Of a stretch of 61,683 nt of DNA, positions 33,716 through 44,320 are shown in pieces (position 1 is the stretch's first letter; every line of letters starts with the position of its first letter). Source of the stretch: an uncultured bacterium (GTDB taxonomy: Bacteria; Bacillota; Clostridia; Oscillospirales; CAG-272); NCBI GenBank assembly GCA_949282345.1, contig CASDOQ010000037.1:1-61683 (forward strand), in the 5' to 3' direction. The notes beneath the pieces are model-generated. The model worked only from the letters and a program-made list of their open reading frames with translations. It searched no databases and had not been told where the DNA came from. The position numbers and the translations under genes were made by a program.

Positions 33716-34315
33716 TCATTCCTCTCTGTAGTTCTGCAGGGCCTTCGCAAAAGCGCGGAGCGCACGCCCCCGGTGGCTGACCGAATCCTTTTCTTCCGCC
33801 GTTGCTTCGGCGAAGGTCTTTTGCAATTCGGGCACAAAAAAGAGCGGATCGTATCCAAATCCGGCTGTCCCGCGCGGGGCGGTGAGGATGCGTCCGTCGC
33901 AGGTTCCCCGCACCGTGAAGGCCTGCCCGTCCGGGCAGATGCAGGCGATCACCGAAACGTACCGGCCGGTACGCCCGGTATCGGGAACGCCGGAAAGTTC
34001 GGACAACAGGAGCGCATTGTTCTTTGCGTCATCACAGGGCTCGCCGGCATATCTTGCCGAATAGACGCCGGGACGTCCCCCGAGCGCATCGACCTCCAGG
34101 CCCGAGTCATCCGCGATCGAAAAACGGCCGGCACCGGCTCCCGCACGCGCCTTGATCAGCGCGTTTTCTTCGAAGGTTTCTCCGGTTTCCTCAATCTCCC
34201 CGGTCACGCCGACTTGCTCAAGCGAGAGAAGGGTGACATCGGGGAAAAAGGCCGAAAGGATCCGTCGGATCTCCTCGATTTTCTTTTTGTTGTGAGATGC
34301 TAAGACAGCTTTCAT
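33716..34315 (-). CDS. rdgB: XTP/dITP diphosphatase (RdgB/HAM1)
   Basis: A house-cleaning pyrophosphatase that removes non-canonical purine nucleotides such as dITP and XTP. It has 199 residues with the N-terminal AVLASHNKKKIEEI, ADDSGLEVDALGGRPGVYSARYAG and GFGYDPLFFVPE, all family signatures, and the C-terminal SHRGRALRAF. It overlaps ftsY by 4 bp. Confidence 0.97.
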   Translation of the reverse strand: MKAVLASHNKKKIEEIRRILSAFFPDVTLLSLEQVGVTGEIEETGETFEENALIKARAGAGAGRFSIADDSGLEVDALGGRPGVYSARYAGEPCDDAKNNALLLSELSGVPDTGRTGRYVSVIACICPDGQAFTVRGTCDGRILTAPRGTAGFGYDPLFFVPELQKTFAEATAEEKDSVSHRGRALRAFAKALQNYREE

Positions 34316-35226
34316 GCTTCCTCCCCGAAAAGAGCCGCCGTGAATTCTTTCCCGGAAAACGGCTTCATGTCGTCGATCTGCTCCCCGATCCCCACGAATT
34401 TCACCGGAATGCCGAGTTCGCGCCGGATAGAGAAGATGATGCCGCCTTTGGCGGTGCCGTCCAGTTTCGTCAGCACGATCCCCGTAATAGCCGCCGCATC
34501 GCGGAATTCCTTGGCCTGAACGACGGCGTTCTGCCCGGTCGTTGCATCTAAGACGAGAAGCGTCTCCCGCGCGGCTCCCGGCAAGAGCCTGTCAATGACT
34601 CGGTTGATCTTAGCCAATTCATCCATCAGATTTTTCTTGTTATGAAGCCGGCCGGCCGTATCGACGATCAGCACGTCGGCACGGCGGGCATTGGCGGCCC
34701 CGATTGCATCGTAGACCACGGCCGCCGGATCGGCCCCCGCGGCCTGCCGGATCATGTCCACCCCGGCGCGATCGCACCAGACCTTCAGCTGCTCGGCCGC
34801 CGCCGCCCGGAAGGTATCGGCCGCCGCCACCATGACGCGCTTTCCTTCTTCTTTCAGAAAGGCGGCCATTTTCCCGATAGAAGTGGTTTTCCCGACGCCA
34901 TTCACGCCGATGACAAGGATGACGGAGGGGACGGTATCCAGATGCAGTCCCTCATCCTCTCCCATCATGCCGGAAAGAAGTGCATAAAGTTCCTCCCGGA
35001 CGGCAACGGGGTCGGTGATTCGCTTATCTTTCAGGGTCTTTCGTAACGTATCGAGAATATACTCGGTCGTTTCCACGCCAACGTCAGCGGTTATGAGCGT
35101 TTCTTCCAGCTCGTCAAAAAAATCCTCGTCGATCTTCACAAACGCGCGGAAGATCGCGTCAATTTTTCCAAAGAGGGCTTCTTTCGTCCGGCGTAGGCCG
35201 GCCCGCAGTTTCTCAAAGAACGCCAT
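34312..35226 (-). CDS. ftsY: Signal recognition particle receptor FtsY
   Basis: An SRP receptor GTPase that docks ribosome-SRP complexes at the membrane. The 304 residues have no acidic A domain, giving the short Gram-positive form; an amphipathic N-terminal helix precedes the NG domain. G1 is GVNGVGKTT (107-115), then DTFRAAAAEQL, DTAGRLHNKKNLM, TKLDGTAKGG and the C-terminal FVGIGEQIDDMKPF. It overlaps smc by 14 bp and rdgB by 4 bp, so the three are co-translated. Confidence 0.98.
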   Translation of the reverse strand: MAFFEKLRAGLRRTKEALFGKIDAIFRAFVKIDEDFFDELEETLITADVGVETTEYILDTLRKTLKDKRITDPVAVREELYALLSGMMGEDEGLHLDTVPSVILVIGVNGVGKTTSIGKMAAFLKEEGKRVMVAAADTFRAAAAEQLKVWCDRAGVDMIRQAAGADPAAVVYDAIGAANARRADVLIVDTAGRLHNKKNLMDELAKINRVIDRLLPGAARETLLVLDATTGQNAVVQAKEFRDAAAITGIVLTKLDGTAKGGIIFSIRRELGIPVKFVGIGEQIDDMKPFSGKEFTAALFGEEA

Positions 35227-38200
35227 CTCTCTTGAGTTCCTCCTTCATCTGTTCCATCTGTTCGGGGTTCATCGGGAGCACGCGGGAGACCCCTCGCTCC
35301 TGCATGGTGACGCCGTATAGCTGTTCCGCAATCTCCATCGTTCCGGGACGGTGTGTGATCAGAATAAACTGCGTGTCACTGCTCATTTTCTTTACGTATT
35401 CTCCGAAGCGGAAAACGTTGACCGCGTCAAGAGCCGCCTCAATCTCGTCAAAGATGCAGAAAGGTGTGGGGTTGACGTGGAGAATGGCAAAAAAGAGTGC
35501 AATGGCAACGAATGCCTGCTCACCGCCCGACAGAAGAGAGAGCGATTTGATGATTTTTCCGGGAGGGGCGGCCTTGATCTCAATGCCGCAGTTCAATACG
35601 TCCTCGGGGTCCGTCAGGAGCAGTTCCGCTTGCCCTCCGCCAAAGAGGTCGGTGAAAACAATGCCGAAATTCCGATTGATCTCCGCAAAAGCGGAAACAA
35701 ACTGGGTTTTCATATTGTTTTCCATTTCCTCAATGATCTCAGTCATTTTATCATAGGAAACGCGAAGATCGTTGACCTGCGCCTCCATCTCGTCGTACCG
35801 GGCCTTGACCTCGCCGTATTCTTCAATGGCGCCGAGGTTGACGGGCTCCAACGCCCGCATACTGTTGCGGCAGGAGACCTGTAACGCGCCGATCTCCGCA
35901 CGGTTTTCTGGTGTTACGGGCGGATAGTTGAGAGCGACTGCATCTTCATAAGAGATCTCGTATTCGTCCCAGAGTTTTGAACCGAGACGTTCCTGATCCT
36001 CCTCGAGACGGCGAAGACGGTTTTCGGCATGAAAATTCGAGTTGACGCACTTATCTTTCTGTTCCTGCCGGATGCGTACTTGCTCCCGGATCTCTCCGAG
36101 GCGGGCGTTAAAGGAAGACGCATTTTTTTCGGTCTCCTCACGTTTCAGATTCAGTTCCCGCAGGCACTCATCCTCCGCCTTGGCGGCCGCGCGGCTCTCC
36201 TCCTGCTTTTTCTTCACCTCGTCGATCGAAGCGCGATATTCCGCCATCAGTTTCGTTTGTCCCTCGCGCTCATGCTCCAAGTCAGACAGGCGCGAGCTGA
36301 CCCCCTGCCGCAAAAGTTCGGTCATCTCGATCTCTTTTTGCAGTTCGGTAATGCGGATGGCAAGCCCGTTGGCCTCCTCCTGCGAGGCGGTTCGTTCATC
36401 GATCAGGCGTATTCTCTCTCCGTCCCGTTCTTCGCGCTCTTTCCGCAAGGCGGCAGTTTTTGCATTCTGCTGTTCCAGTGATTTTGTGAAGGAAAGAAGT
36501 TCGCTTTCGTACTGCTTGCCCTTCCCGGCCAGGACCGCGTATTCTTCCCGCAGGCTTTCGGTCTGCTCCCGATTGGCCTGCAGCCGGAGTTTCGCCCCGT
36601 CAAGCGCGGAGAGTTGGGCGCGGGCCATGGTGCGCAGGAGTTCGATCTGCTGTTCCGCGTCTCGCTTCCCCTGCTCCAGTTCCGAAACGGCTTTTTCCTT
36701 CCCCTTTATTTTTTCGGTCAGGTCAAGGATCTTTTCGGCAAGTGCGGCGGATTCCTGCATCTTGGATTCAATATCCGCACCGCGTGAAAGCATACCGCTC
36801 CCACCGCCGGAACGCGAAGAACCGCCCGTAAAGGAACCGCCGGCGTTGATGATCTGTCCGTCCAGCGTCACCAGTTTTGCGCGGTAACGGATCTTTCTTG
36901 CGGCGGCAATGGCATGGTCAATGGTATCAAAGACCACCGTGCGGGAGAGGAGCCACACGATAATATTGTCGAACTGCTCTTCGCACGCAACCAGTCGGTC
37001 TGCCCGATCCACGTATCCGGCAAGCGAGGCGCAGGCGCGGATCTCCTCGGGCTCGTTTCCCGGTTTTATGGTAGTCAGAGGATAGAAAGTCGTGCGTCCG
37101 CTCTGCGTATCGCGCAGATAGTTGATCGCCGCTTTTGCCGTCTCCTCATCCTCTACCACGATATGTTGCAGATCGGCTCCGAGCGTTGCCTCGATCGCAG
37201 TCGTATGCTCGCTCCGCACCGAAATCAGCTGAGAAAGCGGGCCGTATACGGTTCCGCCGCCGCGGAGCTTTCCGCTTTGATAGGCTTCCATCACAGCACG
37301 CACCGCACGGCCGTAGCCCTCAAAATGCTCTTCCATTTTTCGGAGGGCGGCCGCCGCTTCTTCCAGCGCCGCCTTCTCTGCCCGGAGAGCGGCAGATCTT
37401 TCGGCCAGCTCCTCACGCTCCGCGCGCCGCTGTTCTATATCGGCATCGCAGTCGGCCGATGCTTTTTCAAGTTCGGAGATCCGTGTGGTGAAGCCGGAAG
37501 CGGCCTTTTCACAGCGTTCGACCTCCGCGGTCAGTTCGCTTTCCTTCTTTTCCCCCTCCGCAATGGCGTCGCGGACGCTTCTCCCCCGCTCGTCCCCGTC
37601 CACAAAGGAACGCTTGAGAATATCCACGTTCACCTTGAGGTCCATGGCTGCGTTCTCGGATTTATTGAGTGTGACGAGCGAATCGGCTAGTTCTTTTTCG
37701 AGGCGTGCAACCGATGCCGTGAGCTTCTGTACGTCCGAAAGAATGCCGAGGCGCTCGTCCATCAGTTTTTTCAGTTCTTCTTTCAGTCCTGAGATCTTCG
37801 CGGATTCGCTTCCCCGCTCCCCGGAAAGCTGCTCTTTTGCGGTCTCGATCTCAGCTATGCGCCGCTCGCAGGCCAGGATCAGATCGGTCTTGTGCCGCAC
37901 CTCGGTATCCATGACCGAGATCTCGTTTTCCAGGGTGTGCATCTTTTCCCGGCACGCATTCATTTTGAGAAGATACTGTTCGGATGCCAGACGGTTGGTA
38001 TCCATCTCATCAAACAGTTTCTGATCCTGCGCACGCAGAGAATTCAGGGATTCTTCGATGTTTTCCAGCTCCCGCACGGAGAGTTGATAGGTATCGCGCG
38101 CCTTTTCAAGATCGGTCCGGATCTTTTGCGTATCATACAGCCAGAGCGATACATCCGCCACTTTTTTCTTTTCCAGAAGGTCGCGATATTTTTTTGCCTT

Positions 38201-38836
38201 TTCGGCCTCTTTTGTCAAAGGGCCCAGGCGTTTTTCCAGTTCATCGAAAATGTCGATGATGCGCTCCATATTGTCGCGGGTGGAGGCGCGCTTCCGCTCG
38301 GTTTCTTCTTTCCGATGACGGAATTTTGCAATTCCGGCCGCTTCTTCAAAGACGTTACGCCGGTCTTCGCTCTTTTTGGAGAGTAATTCGGCAACGCGCC
38401 CCTGTCCGACGATCGAATAGCCCTCACGCCCGATGCCGGTGTTCATGAAAAGCTCGGTGATATCGCGGAGGCGGCGTTGCTGGCCGTTGATCAGATATTC
38501 ACTGTCGCCGGAGCGGTAATAGCGCCGCGTGACTTTGATCTCGTCGTACGGAGAATCGACGCGGTGAGCGGTATCGGTATTATCGAAGGTGACGGAAACC
38601 TCGGCAAATCCCATGGGATGACGCTCGTCGGTCCCGCCGAAGATCACGTCCTCCATCTTGGTACCTCGGATGTTCCGACTGGAGAGCTCGCCCAATACCC
38701 ATCGCATGGCATCGGAGATATTGGATTTTCCGCTCCCGTTCGGCCCGACGATGACCGTCGTGCCGCGCTCAAAGGTGAGAACGGTCCGGTTCGGGAATGA
38801 TTTGAAGCCGTGCAGTTCCAGTGATTTCAGATACAT
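35213..38836 (-). CDS. smc: Chromosome segregation protein SMC
   Basis: An ATP-driven chromosome-organising protein of 1207 residues, standard SMC length. The N-terminal Walker A is GPNGSGKSN (31-39). Two long coiled-coil arms flank the hinge (about 510-660, with the GRTTFYPL segment). The C-terminal head has the signature LSLLSGGEQAF and the Walker B FCIFDEIEAALD. Its partners scpA and scpB lie at 51.9-53.5 kb in this window. The order rnc-smc-ftsY is widely conserved in Firmicutes. The stop overlaps ftsY. Confidence 0.98.
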   Translation of the reverse strand: MYLKSLELHGFKSFPNRTVLTFERGTTVIVGPNGSGKSNISDAMRWVLGELSSRNIRGTKMEDVIFGGTDERHPMGFAEVSVTFDNTDTAHRVDSPYDEIKVTRRYYRSGDSEYLINGQQRRLRDITELFMNTGIGREGYSIVGQGRVAELLSKKSEDRRNVFEEAAGIAKFRHRKEETERKRASTRDNMERIIDIFDELEKRLGPLTKEAEKAKKYRDLLEKKKVADVSLWLYDTQKIRTDLEKARDTYQLSVRELENIEESLNSLRAQDQKLFDEMDTNRLASEQYLLKMNACREKMHTLENEISVMDTEVRHKTDLILACERRIAEIETAKEQLSGERGSESAKISGLKEELKKLMDERLGILSDVQKLTASVARLEKELADSLVTLNKSENAAMDLKVNVDILKRSFVDGDERGRSVRDAIAEGEKKESELTAEVERCEKAASGFTTRISELEKASADCDADIEQRRAEREELAERSAALRAEKAALEEAAAALRKMEEHFEGYGRAVRAVMEAYQSGKLRGGGTVYGPLSQLISVRSEHTTAIEATLGADLQHIVVEDEETAKAAINYLRDTQSGRTTFYPLTTIKPGNEPEEIRACASLAGYVDRADRLVACEEQFDNIIVWLLSRTVVFDTIDHAIAAARKIRYRAKLVTLDGQIINAGGSFTGGSSRSGGGSGMLSRGADIESKMQESAALAEKILDLTEKIKGKEKAVSELEQGKRDAEQQIELLRTMARAQLSALDGAKLRLQANREQTESLREEYAVLAGKGKQYESELLSFTKSLEQQNAKTAALRKEREERDGERIRLIDERTASQEEANGLAIRITELQKEIEMTELLRQGVSSRLSDLEHEREGQTKLMAEYRASIDEVKKKQEESRAAAKAEDECLRELNLKREETEKNASSFNARLGEIREQVRIRQEQKDKCVNSNFHAENRLRRLEEDQERLGSKLWDEYEISYEDAVALNYPPVTPENRAEIGALQVSCRNSMRALEPVNLGAIEEYGEVKARYDEMEAQVNDLRVSYDKMTEIIEEMENNMKTQFVSAFAEINRNFGIVFTDLFGGGQAELLLTDPEDVLNCGIEIKAAPPGKIIKSLSLLSGGEQAFVAIALFFAILHVNPTPFCIFDEIEAALDAVNVFRFGEYVKKMSSDTQFILITHRPGTMEIAEQLYGVTMQERGVSRVLPMNPEQMEQMKEELKRDGVL

Positions 38837-38850
38837 CGGATTCCCTTTCT

Positions 38851-39540
38851 TTACAGAATACCAAAATAGCGAAGTGCTTCGCGGGCGGCCGCCTGCTCTG
38901 CCTCGTGTTTGGAAGAGCCGCGTCCGGTTCCTACCGGGTTCCCGCTGATAATGGCCGCCATGATATAGACGGGCTTATGGTCGGGTCCTTCCCGGTCCAC
39001 GACCCGGTATTCAAGTGTTTCGTTCCCGTCCTGCTCAACAAATTGCTGCAGGCGGGTCTTACAGTCGCCCTTTTTGTTTTCTTCACAATGTTCGAGTTTT
39101 TCCTTCATCCAGTCGAGGAGGATCGTCTCGGCCTTCTCGGCACCGGCATCCAGATATAGCGCCGCAAGCAAGGACTCGACCGCGTCGGCTAAGATCGACG
39201 GGCGATTCCGCCCGTTCCCCGCTTCTTCCCCTTTTCCAAGGAGAAGATAATCTCCGAGAGAAAGCGAGCGCGCGATGTCAGCAAGCGTTTTTTCGCAGAC
39301 GAGATCCTGGCGGAAGCGCGTCAGCAACCCCTCCGGCAGATCGGAAAACCGAAAATAAAGGCATTTGCTGATGATGATCTGCAAGACCGCATCGCCGAGA
39401 AATTCGAGCCGCTCGTAGGAAGGCGTGCCTTTTTCGTTGGAATACGAGGAGTGGGTCATCGCAGTCTCCAGAAGCCCCATATCCGAAAAATGATAGCCGA
39501 TCTTCTCCTCAAGACAGGAAAAATTCTTGAAATTCGTCAT
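38851..39540 (-). CDS. rnc: Ribonuclease III
   Basis: A double-strand-specific RNase that processes rRNA precursors. The 229 residues include the catalytic signature ERLEFLGDAVLQIIISK with the conserved Glu and Asp residues, DAVESLLAALYLD with the second acidic pair, and a C-terminal double-stranded RNA-binding domain (DCKTRLQQFVEQDG through GRGSSKHEAEQAAA). It sits 14 bp before smc and follows plsX directly; the acpP gene that often lies between plsX and rnc is absent. Confidence 0.98.
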   Translation of the reverse strand: MTNFKNFSCLEEKIGYHFSDMGLLETAMTHSSYSNEKGTPSYERLEFLGDAVLQIIISKCLYFRFSDLPEGLLTRFRQDLVCEKTLADIARSLSLGDYLLLGKGEEAGNGRNRPSILADAVESLLAALYLDAGAEKAETILLDWMKEKLEHCEENKKGDCKTRLQQFVEQDGNETLEYRVVDREGPDHKPVYIMAAIISGNPVGTGRGSSKHEAEQAAAREALRYFGIL

Positions 39541-39546
39541 AGTACC

Positions 39547-40686
39547 TCACTGGACCGGCGGGATCGGTTGCTTCTCCGACCGGTTCACGCCGTCTTCGTT
39601 CTTTTCGGCGTTTCGGGTTTCGTTTTGGTTCGCAGGCGTTTCCGCAGCTGCCTCTTCAGCCGCTTTGGCGGCCGCTTTTTCTTCACGGAGTTTTTTGTCA
39701 AATTCAGCCGCCCATTCGGCAATTTCGTAATTGATACCCGTATTCACAAAACTCATGGCCTGATGCACGGCATTTTTGATCGCTACCGCATCGGAAGAAC
39801 CGTGCGCTTTGATCACGGGCTTGGAGATCCCGAGCAGAGGCGCGCCGCCGTGCTCGGAAGCATCAAAGCGTTTTTTGAAGTCGCGCAGTTTCCCCTTGAT
39901 CATCACGGCGGAAAGCTTGGTGGCGGTATTGGTATAAAAGAGTTCCTTCAGGGAGGCGGAAAAGAATTTTCCCATTCCTTCCATGAGTTTGAGGACGATA
40001 TTTCCGGTAAATCCGTCTGTCACGGCAATATCGCAGGCATCGAACGGCAGCATTTTTGCTTCCACGTTTCCGACGAAGTTGAGCCCGGAACGTGACAGCC
40101 GCGCATAGCCTTCTACCTGAAGCGGAAGCCCCTTGTTATACTCGGTCCCGTTGTTGATCTGACCGACTCTCGGCTCGTGGATCCCGTAGATCTTTCCCAT
40201 GTACAGGGTTCCCATCGCGGCAAACTGCTCGAGATTTTCGGGGGTCACCTCCAGATTGGCGCCGGCATCCATCAAAAGCACGGGATTCGGGAAAGGCAGG
40301 ATCGTGGCAATGCCGGCCCGGCTGATCCCCTGAATACGCCGGACGAGCAGTGTGGCTCCGGCAAGAAGCGCGCCGGTGTTTCCGGCACTCACAAAGGCGT
40401 CTCCGTTTCCGGCGGCCAGCTCATGCAGACCGATACTCATGGAAGAATCCTTTTTGTCGCGCACAACGCACAGGGCCTTGTCTTCCATCTCCACCACGCT
40501 TTGGGAAGGAATGACCGTGATACCTTGTAAAGAAAGCCCGGTATCCTCGGCCGTCTCTCGGATGATCTCCTCGTTCCCGACGACGGCGATCTCTAGCGTG
40601 GGATATTCTTCGGCAGAAAGAACCGCCCCGCGCAGGATCTCCCCCGGGGCATTGTCTCCGCTCATGACATCTATCAATATGCGCAT
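39547..40686 (-). CDS. plsX: Phosphate acyltransferase PlsX with an extended tail
   Basis: Converts acyl-ACP to acyl-phosphate, the acyl donor for the first step of phospholipid synthesis. The N terminus MRILIDVMSGDNAPGEIL and the internal AVTDGFTGNIVLKLMEG and GVSKPVIKAHGSSDA-like segment (here GISKPVIKAHGSSDA) are typical. At 379 residues it is about 45 longer than the usual 330; the extra part is a low-complexity Ala/Glu/Asn-rich tail. It is followed by rnc within 6 bp. Confidence 0.96.
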   Translation of the reverse strand: MRILIDVMSGDNAPGEILRGAVLSAEEYPTLEIAVVGNEEIIRETAEDTGLSLQGITVIPSQSVVEMEDKALCVVRDKKDSSMSIGLHELAAGNGDAFVSAGNTGALLAGATLLVRRIQGISRAGIATILPFPNPVLLMDAGANLEVTPENLEQFAAMGTLYMGKIYGIHEPRVGQINNGTEYNKGLPLQVEGYARLSRSGLNFVGNVEAKMLPFDACDIAVTDGFTGNIVLKLMEGMGKFFSASLKELFYTNTATKLSAVMIKGKLRDFKKRFDASEHGGAPLLGISKPVIKAHGSSDAVAIKNAVHQAMSFVNTGINYEIAEWAAEFDKKLREEKAAAKAAEEAAAETPANQNETRNAEKNEDGVNRSEKQPIPPVQ

Positions 40687-40705
40687 ATCCGTCTCCTCGG
40701 CAGCG

Positions 40706-42034
40706 TTATTGTCCGAACCTTTCTTTCATATAGGAAAGAGCCTGTTCGGCATAGGCTTCATTCCGGATTTTTTTACCGCCGCGCACCCGGGCGGGAAGCG
40801 GCTCGATAATTCCGAAATTGGCGTTCATCGGTTGAAAATCGGTGCAGGAAGGATCGCTGATATAAGCGGCCATCGCGCCCAGCATCGTGAAAGCGGGAAA
40901 AGGAAGGGCCTCTTCTCCTTTGGCTCGGCACGCGGCCGAAATTCCCGCGACAAGACCGGAGCCGGTGGATTCCACATATCCCTCCACCCCGGTCATCTGC
41001 CCGGCAAAATACAGATCCGGGCGCTTGCGCATCGAATAATCCGACGAAAGAAGTGCGGGAGAATTCAGATAAGTATTCCGGTGCATGACGCCGTAGCGAT
41101 AGAATTCCGCGTTCTCAAGGCCCGGGATCATCCGAAAAACGCGCCGTTGTTCGGGAAAAGTCAGGTGAGTCTGAAATCCGACCAGGTTATACATATCCCC
41201 GTTCCGATTTTCCCGGCGGAGCTGGACGGTCGCGTAGGCGTCCCGCCCCGTAGCGGGAACCGGCAGTCCGACCGGTTTCATCGGACCGAAGCGGAGCGTA
41301 TCCACCCCGCGCGCGGCCATGACCTCCACCGGCATACAGCCCTCAAAGACCGTAAGAGCCTGATCGCCCGATTCAAAATCGTGTAATTTTGCCACTTCCG
41401 CGCCTAGCAATGCCGCATAGAATGCGCGGTATTCGGCTTCGTTCATCGGGCAGTTCAGATAGTCCTGCGCGTCTCCCTTTCCGTAACGGGAAGCAAAAAA
41501 CGCTTTTTCATAGTTGATGCTCTCCCCGGAAACGATCGGAGCAGCCGCATCAAAAAAATGCAACGATTCTTCTCCCGTCAGACGGCGGATATCGGCCGCC
41601 AGCGCATCGGCTGTCAACGGGCCGGTCGCGCAGACCGTGATTCCGTCCTGCGGCAGTTCGGTTATCTCCTTCGATCGGATCTCGATCAGCGGATGTGCGC
41701 GGAGTTTTTCGGTCACATAGGCCGAAAAAAGCATACGGTCCACCGCCAATGCGCTCCCGGCAGGAACAGACGTTGCGTCTGCCGCCTCCATGATGAGCGA
41801 ACCGGCTACCCGCAGCTCCTCCTTGAGGAGCCCTACGGCGTTGGATGGCGAGTCGGAACGCAGGGAATTCGAGCAGACAAGTTCGGCAAATCCCTCGCTT
41901 TTATGAGCGGGCGTGTATTTCCCCGGCTTCATCTCGATCAGCGTGACGGGGACACCGCGCTCGGCGATCTGCCATGCCGCCTCGGAGCCGGCAAGTCCTG
42001 CCCCGATGACGGTAACGGCGTTCTTTTCACTCAT
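40706..42034 (-). CDS. trmFO: Methylenetetrahydrofolate-tRNA uracil-54 methyltransferase
   Basis: A flavoenzyme that makes ribothymidine at position 54 of the tRNA T loop using methylene-THF. 442 residues: N-terminal FAD motif [19 protein letters not shown], then [21 protein letters not shown] with the conserved nucleophilic-site region, and [22 protein letters not shown], a TrmFO signature. It overlaps topA by 4 bp (ATGA), the same topA-trmFO order as in Bacillus. Confidence 0.98.
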   Translation of the reverse strand: MSEKNAVTVIGAGLAGSEAAWQIAERGVPVTLIEMKPGKYTPAHKSEGFAELVCSNSLRSDSPSNAVGLLKEELRVAGSLIMEAADATSVPAGSALAVDRMLFSAYVTEKLRAHPLIEIRSKEITELPQDGITVCATGPLTADALAADIRRLTGEESLHFFDAAAPIVSGESINYEKAFFASRYGKGDAQDYLNCPMNEAEYRAFYAALLGAEVAKLHDFESGDQALTVFEGCMPVEVMAARGVDTLRFGPMKPVGLPVPATGRDAYATVQLRRENRNGDMYNLVGFQTHLTFPEQRRVFRMIPGLENAEFYRYGVMHRNTYLNSPALLSSDYSMRKRPDLYFAGQMTGVEGYVESTGSGLVAGISAACRAKGEEALPFPAFTMLGAMAAYISDPSCTDFQPMNANFGIIEPLPARVRGGKKIRNEAYAEQALSYMKERFGQ

Positions 42035-44283
42035 TTTTCTACGTTTTCCTCTTTATACGAACATGCGCGGTTCCGGCAAAATACCATCTTTTTGCTCTTC
42101 CGATACAGGAGCATATCTCCGCATTCGGGGCATTTTTCCGGCAGGGGCATATCCCATGTTGAAAAATCGCAATCAGGGTACCGCTCACAACTGTAAAAGA
42201 CCTTCCCCTTCCCGTATTTGGTGATGATCTTTGCCCCGCACTTCGGGCAGGGCACGCCGATCTCGGTGGTCTTCGGTTTTGTGAAGCGGCAACGCGGATA
42301 ATTCGCGCAGGCGTAGAAGCTCCCGTACCGACCGTTCCGCACGACCATATCGCCACCGCAGAGCTCGCACTTGAAGTCCGCGACCTCGGGGGTCTCTTCC
42401 TTCTTCTCGATCGGGCGGCCGTCTTTTCCGACCGCCTTGGTATTTTTGCATTCGGGATAGTTCGGGCAGGCCAGGAAGCGCCCGTACCGTCCGGATTTAT
42501 AGATCATCTTCCGGCCGCATTTTTCGCACACGACGTCGGATTCCTCCGCCGGGACTTCGATGGTACCTTCTTTGACGTTCTCTTTTGCCTTCTCCAGCAT
42601 TTTGGAAAAACTTCCGTAAAACTCGGTAAGGACCGAAAGAAGCGTTTCCTCCCCGCGGGCGATGGCGTCAAATTTATCTTCCATCTCCGCAGTGAACTGA
42701 TAGTCCACGATCTCGGAAAAATTCTCTTTCATCAATTTGGTCGTGACCTCGCCGAGCGGCGTGGGAACCAATTGCTTCCCGTCACGGCGCACATAGTTGC
42801 GTTCGATAATGGTGGTGATGATGGCGGTATAGGTGCTCGGCCGGCCGATGCCGTTTTCCTCAAGAAATTTGATGAGGGAGGCTTCGGTATACCGCTGAGG
42901 CGGCTCGGTGAAATGTTGGGTCGCTTCCTCAGCAGAAATCGGAAGAGTCATATTTTCATGCAGATGCGAGAGCGGCGGCAGGCCGTTTCCCTCTTCTTCC
43001 TCCGCAATATCCGCGCTGTTGTCGTAAACCGCAAGATAACCGCGGAATTTCAAGCTGCTTCCGCCGGCGCGGAACTGATACTTCCCGCAGGAGAATTCAA
43101 GAGAGACCTGCGTAAAGACGGCGGAACTCATCTGGCTTGCCACGAATCGTTCCCAGATCAGTTTATAGAGTTTGTACTGATCCTGCGTGAGATACTTTTT
43201 GATTTTGTCGGGACGGATGTTCACGTCGGAGGGCCGGATGGCTTCATGGGCATCCTGCGCGCCGGGCTTCGCCTTGAACTGGCGCGGAGCGGAGGGGCGG
43301 TATTCACTGCCGTACTGTTCGTCGATCAGGGCGGCGGCCGCCTCCGCGGCCACCGAGGAAACCCGGAGAGAGTCGGTACGCATATACGTGATAAGGCCGA
43401 GGAAGCCGCCGAACTCACTGCCGAGATTGATCCCTTCGTAAAGCTCCTGCGCCGTCCGCATAATTCTCTGGGACTGGAAGCCGAGCTTTTTGGACGCTTC
43501 TTGCTGTAAGGTAGAGGTCGTGAAAGGCGGGGCGGGCATCCGGCTCTTTTGCGATTTGCGGATGCTGTTCAGAATAAAGGGAAATGTCTTGAGAGCATTC
43601 GTTACCTCCATGGCCTCCGTTTCGGAAGAAAGGCGGACCTCGGTACCGTTGATTCCGTAAAAGCGCGTCGGGATCGTCTCTCCGTCTGCCGTTGCGACAT
43701 CTGCACGCACCGTCCAGTATTCATGAGGAACAAAACCGCGTATCTCGTCCTCACGTTCAGAAATGATGCGGGCGGCCACACTCTGCACACGTCCCGCGGA
43801 AAGACCGCTGCGGATGCTTTTCCACAGGAAAGGGCTGAGTTGGTATCCCACAATCCGGTCAAGGATGCGGCGGGTCTGCTGGGAATTAACAAGATCCAGA
43901 TTGATCGTGCTCGGATGTTTGATGGCGTCCTTGACGGCCCCCTTTGTGATCTCATTGAAGGTAACGCGGCAGGCCTTGTCAAGCGGGATCCCGAGCGCGG
44001 CGGCCAGATGCCACGAAATCGCCTCTCCTTCCCGGTCAGGGTCGGTCGCGAGGAAAACGCGCGTTGCCCCTTTGGCATCCTGTTTCAGTTGAGCAATGAC
44101 ATCGCCTTTGCCGCGGATATTGATATAATGCGGGGTGAAGTTGTTTTCGATATCGACCCCGAGACCGCTTTTCGGCAGATCCCGGATATGCCCCTTGGAA
44201 GCAACGACCTTATAATTGGAACCGAGATACCCTTTGATGGTACTTGCTTTTGCGGGAGACTCCACAATGACTAAATTTGACAT
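42031..44283 (-). CDS. topA: DNA topoisomerase I
   Basis: Relaxes negative supercoils with a single-strand break. With the start [20 protein letters not shown] at 44283 it is 750 residues. The TOPRIM domain is at the N terminus, with [17 protein letters not shown] as the metal-binding Glu/Asp motif. The catalytic tyrosine lies in [14 protein letters not shown]. Four C4-type zinc modules follow at the C terminus (CEKCG, CELCG, CPKCG, CPECG), the last irregular. Upstream in-frame codons lack an RBS. It sits 37 bp after dprA. Confidence 0.98.
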   Translation of the reverse strand: MSNLVIVESPAKASTIKGYLGSNYKVVASKGHIRDLPKSGLGVDIENNFTPHYINIRGKGDVIAQLKQDAKGATRVFLATDPDREGEAISWHLAAALGIPLDKACRVTFNEITKGAVKDAIKHPSTINLDLVNSQQTRRILDRIVGYQLSPFLWKSIRSGLSAGRVQSVAARIISEREDEIRGFVPHEYWTVRADVATADGETIPTRFYGINGTEVRLSSETEAMEVTNALKTFPFILNSIRKSQKSRMPAPPFTTSTLQQEASKKLGFQSQRIMRTAQELYEGINLGSEFGGFLGLITYMRTDSLRVSSVAAEAAAALIDEQYGSEYRPSAPRQFKAKPGAQDAHEAIRPSDVNIRPDKIKKYLTQDQYKLYKLIWERFVASQMSSAVFTQVSLEFSCGKYQFRAGGSSLKFRGYLAVYDNSADIAEEEEGNGLPPLSHLHENMTLPISAEEATQHFTEPPQRYTEASLIKFLEENGIGRPSTYTAIITTIIERNYVRRDGKQLVPTPLGEVTTKLMKENFSEIVDYQFTAEMEDKFDAIARGEETLLSVLTEFYGSFSKMLEKAKENVKEGTIEVPAEESDVVCEKCGRKMIYKSGRYGRFLACPNYPECKNTKAVGKDGRPIEKKEETPEVADFKCELCGGDMVVRNGRYGSFYACANYPRCRFTKPKTTEIGVPCPKCGAKIITKYGKGKVFYSCERYPDCDFSTWDMPLPEKCPECGDMLLYRKSKKMVFCRNRACSYKEENVEK

Positions 44284-44320
44284 ACTGTATCCTTTCTTGG
44301 ATGTTGCTGTGATTCTCGAC

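Noticed and set aside
36914..37690. A 258-codon open frame opposite smc
   Set aside because: Antisense to intact smc, no recognisable domain.
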